From positions 1 to 64,000 of the forward strand of contig CAIQWT010000044.1 in the NCBI GenBank assembly GCA_903875605.1: 64,000 bases of DNA, in the 5' to 3' direction. A program made the position numbers and the translations under genes. The notes below the pieces were generated by a model that saw only the letters and a program-made list of their open reading frames with translations, had not been told where the DNA came from and searched no databases. Within the stretch, counting starts at the first letter, position 1. Every line of letters starts with the position of its first letter. Below, piece after piece: positions 61,854 to 64,000 of the stretch. Origin of the DNA: an uncultured Geobacteraceae bacterium (GTDB lineage Bacteria > Desulfobacterota > Desulfuromonadia > Geobacterales > Pseudopelobacteraceae).

Positions 61854-62789
61854 TTGACAGGCACAATTACATGGAACGGTCATTGCGGGCAACTACTTGA
61901 TTCCGTAGAACAATACGACGTAATTAGTTGTAATACTTGTGGGTTCAGCCATATTGTTCCTATTCCCGGGGTTGAGGAATTGGACAAGGTATATCGCCAG
62001 GAATATTATACCAGCGAAAAGCCGCTCTTTATAGAGCGGCAACAGGAAGACATTGAGTGGTGGAACGTAGTATACAACGACCGGTATGATTTTTTTGAGA
62101 AGCATCTGTCCCCTGATCATCGTGACATTCTGGATATAGGCTGCGGGCCTGGTTTTTTCCTAAAACGTGGGCAAGAAAGGGGGTGGCAGTGCACCGGTCT
62201 TGAACCATCTCGTCAAGCGGCCTCATTTGCATTACAGCACGGTTTTACCGTAAAGAATATGTTTCTTCATGAAGCCGATTTTGTGAAGAACGGTGAACAA
62301 TTTGATGTGGTCCATTTATCAGAGGTACTGGAACATATTCCCGATCCTCGGTCTATTTGTCTTGAAGCTTACGATGTATTGAAAGATGGCGGGTTGATTT
62401 GCATCGTTGTCCCCAATGATTACAGCTCAATCCAAAATGTACTCAGGGCTGAAGCCGGTATTTCACCATACTGGTTGGCTCCACCTCATCATATCAACTA
62501 CTTTAATTTTGAATCGGCAACACAACTGCTTCGTAGCGTTGGATTTGAGATTATGGAAAGTCAAGCAATGTTCCCCATAGATTTTTTCCTTCTCATGGGT
62601 GACAATTATATAGGCAATGACGCTCTCGGAAGACAGTGTCATTTGCGGCGAAAAAATCTCGATATTATGCTGAATAACAAGTGTTTAAAAACCTTCAAAG
62701 AAGAGATGTATTCTTTGATGGCTAAACATGGTATCGGGAGGGAGGCTATCATTTATGGAAGAAAACCTACGGAGGTGTCCGTTGACTGA
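61854..62789 (+). CDS. Zinc-ribbon class I SAM methyltransferase
   Basis: A 311-aa methyltransferase. The N-terminus has a Cys-rich segment (C at about residues 9 and 23, C-x2-C) suggesting a zinc ribbon, as in sugar C-methyltransferases of the TylC type. The SAM motif D-I-G-C-G-P-G-F-F-L is near residue 85-95, with L-S-E-V-L-E-H-I-P further on. The start is TTG (61854), with GGGAGG 6 bases upstream, one base after the pseG stop. It probably methylates a sugar of the pathway. Composition becomes AT-richer from here to the end of the window. Confidence 0.8.
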   Translation: MTGTITWNGHCGQLLDSVEQYDVISCNTCGFSHIVPIPGVEELDKVYRQEYYTSEKPLFIERQQEDIEWWNVVYNDRYDFFEKHLSPDHRDILDIGCGPGFFLKRGQERGWQCTGLEPSRQAASFALQHGFTVKNMFLHEADFVKNGEQFDVVHLSEVLEHIPDPRSICLEAYDVLKDGGLICIVVPNDYSSIQNVLRAEAGISPYWLAPPHHINYFNFESATQLLRSVGFEIMESQAMFPIDFFLLMGDNYIGNDALGRQCHLRRKNLDIMLNNKCLKTFKEEMYSLMAKHGIGREAIIYGRKPTEVSVD

Positions 62790-63987
62790 AACTCCTAGAC
62801 AGCTCGTTATTGTTCAGGCAAGCCGTATTGCTTGGCATGGTGGTCAAGATCTTTGTATGAACCTGGTAGATGGCAATCCAGTTACATACTGGACCATAAA
62901 AAAAGCGGCTGAAAACATACCTAATGCAGAAATATTTGTTGCGTTTCCAGAACATGATAAGGAAGGCTCTGATGATTTTGAAAATGTTATTTCACCTTAT
63001 ATAGCGGGTTGTTATTATGGCCATTCAAGCAGTCCGCTTGCCCGTATTCTTCATCTAACGGAAAGTCTATCTAACGATGAATACATTGTTAGAATCGATG
63101 GTGTACATATGTTGTTCGATACAGAACTTACACTTAACATGCTTAATCAGGCCAGTTCCCGTAAGTTGGACTGCGTCAAATTACCGGATGATTTCCCGAT
63201 CCAATTCACATCAGATATTTATCGTGTAGGAGCTCTACGAAAACTTAATAATATTCTTAATAAGGCTAATGCCGCTGAGTATTATGTTCATCCTAAATTT
63301 TATCTTTTTGCGCATCCGGAAGAATTTAATTGCGAATATGCTAATCCTCCACACTATGAGAAGAGTTTTCTTTTAGAGTGTAGAAATTTGTGTAAAACCA
63401 TCTATGATGAGCCCCGACTTGATGTTCAAGAGAGTAAAATTATTTGGTCAGGTGATCAGATGGCTTTTCACTATGAAATTGCGAAAAAATATCTAATGCC
63501 ACACATGTCTGTGCTTGATATTGGTTGTGGAGAAGGTTTCGGTTGTCGGTTATTGGCGCCTGCAGTTAGAACAATATGTGGTTTGGATGCAGATGTTGAA
63601 ACGGTAGAGAGGGCCAAATTAATTGCGACTGCGGCAAATGTTTCATTTTGTTGCGAGGATGCAACAAATACTTCTTATGCTGATGCGACCTTCGATGTAG
63701 TTACCTGTATGGAACTATTAGAACACATACCGCCTCATTCCATTTTACAAGAAATAAAGAGAGTGCTGAAGACAGAAGGATTTGCTGTATTCAGCACACC
63801 TCAGAATTGCATGGGAGATATCCCCGTTAATTTCCAACATCTCAAAGAATTTAGTCTTGAAGAGGTCACAGGTCTTTGCCAGGAGTTTTTCAGTGTCGTT
63901 GCAGTCATCGGCATAAAGCAAGGAAGAATTGTGATTTCAGATGATCCTCGTGGCACAAATACTGTTGTAATATGCCGAAATGCTTGA
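62782..63987 (+). CDS. Fusion of SpsF-like nucleotidyltransferase domain and SAM methyltransferase domain
   Basis: From the TTG at 62782 (GGAGG 6 bases upstream) the product is about 401 aa; ATGs at 62755 and 62728 would add 9 or 18 residues. The first about 230 residues resemble SpsF/CMP-sugar synthetase folds but lack the usual Q-A-R-M-G-S-T-R signature (here V-Q-A-S-R-I-A-W-H-G-G); they keep V-R-I-D-G-V-H as a possible metal site. The last about 150 residues are a class I methyltransferase: L-D-I-G-C-G-E-G-F-G, C-G-L-D-A-D, M-E-L-L-E-H-I-P. Fusion suggests a two-step modification, or a degenerate transferase used as a binding domain. It overlaps the preceding gene by 8 bases. AT-rich codon use. 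Confidence 0.75.
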   Translation: MTETPRQLVIVQASRIAWHGGQDLCMNLVDGNPVTYWTIKKAAENIPNAEIFVAFPEHDKEGSDDFENVISPYIAGCYYGHSSSPLARILHLTESLSNDEYIVRIDGVHMLFDTELTLNMLNQASSRKLDCVKLPDDFPIQFTSDIYRVGALRKLNNILNKANAAEYYVHPKFYLFAHPEEFNCEYANPPHYEKSFLLECRNLCKTIYDEPRLDVQESKIIWSGDQMAFHYEIAKKYLMPHMSVLDIGCGEGFGCRLLAPAVRTICGLDADVETVERAKLIATAANVSFCCEDATNTSYADATFDVVTCMELLEHIPPHSILQEIKRVLKTEGFAVFSTPQNCMGDIPVNFQHLKEFSLEEVTGLCQEFFSVVAVIGIKQGRIVISDDPRGTNTVVICRNA

Positions 63988-64000
63988 ACAACATCTCTTG

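Noticed and set aside
1-64000. tRNA, rRNA and CRISPR arrays.
   Set aside because: None recognised by cloverleaf-like segments, conserved rRNA blocks or regular repeats.

Overview
The window looks like a chromosome segment of a motile, Gram-negative, anaerobic-type bacterium of the Geobacter group (Desulfuromonadota, formerly Deltaproteobacteria). This is an inference from gene content: many two-component and chemotaxis genes, an outer-membrane lipid transport (Mla) operon, an RND pump, a HpnI-like hopanoid glycosyltransferase, the GatCAB amidotransferase, sigma-54-controlled C4-dicarboxylate uptake, and no tRNA or rRNA genes to place it more exactly.

Left part (1-9.4 kb). The window opens inside the left end of an IS200/IS605-type element. 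Next come cheA and cheY, and gatB-gatA-gatC, all on the minus strand. Ribosomal genes rplM-rpsI (with a textbook terminator), argC and a YgiQ-type radical SAM gene run on the plus strand. 9.4-19 kb, minus strand: a cold-shock gene with a long leader; an mlaE-F-D-tolC-mlaC operon, in which a TolC-family gene sits inside the Mla cluster; and an RND pump with its TetR regulator, with matching palindromic operators in front of both tetR and the pump genes.

19-32 kb, minus strand: a sensory array of two large histidine kinases, response regulators, two chemoreceptors, CheW and CheX. It also holds two decayed genes: a 5'-truncated receiver fragment and a truncated, frameshifted cheW. 32-39 kb: a brnTA toxin-antitoxin locus whose toxin gene is broken by a 4-bp repeat expansion; a small ribbon-helix-helix protein; and a C4-dicarboxylate module in which a DctB-like kinase and DctD-like activator sit upstream of a sigma-54 promoter, a 39-residue small ORF and dctA. 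A vapBC pair follows. 39-47 kb is housekeeping: HpnI-like, MnmM-like, RluA-type, AMMECR1-type, peptide deformylase, ACT protein, molybdopterin oxidoreductase and ROK kinase.

47-64 kb, plus strand, is the most distinctive part: a flagellin operon continuing into a glycosylation island. A sigma-28-type promoter precedes a large flagellin with a roughly 430-residue serine/threonine-rich insert. It is followed by an unknown 272-aa gene, then flbT and flaF (flagellin regulators known mainly from alphaproteobacteria), an unknown two-repeat protein, a Maf-type flagellin glycosyltransferase, and a pseudaminic-acid-like pathway (pseB, pseC, short NeuB-like synthase, SpsF-like transferase, class III aminotransferase, aldo/keto reductase, pseG, two methyltransferase genes). 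Stops and starts overlap at many junctions, so most of it is probably one transcription unit. The inferred logic is that FlbT/FlaF control flagellin output while the sugar genes build an activated, probably non-standard nonulosonic acid that Maf attaches to flagellin. No PseH-type acetyltransferase is visible, and several enzymes are extra to the standard pathway.
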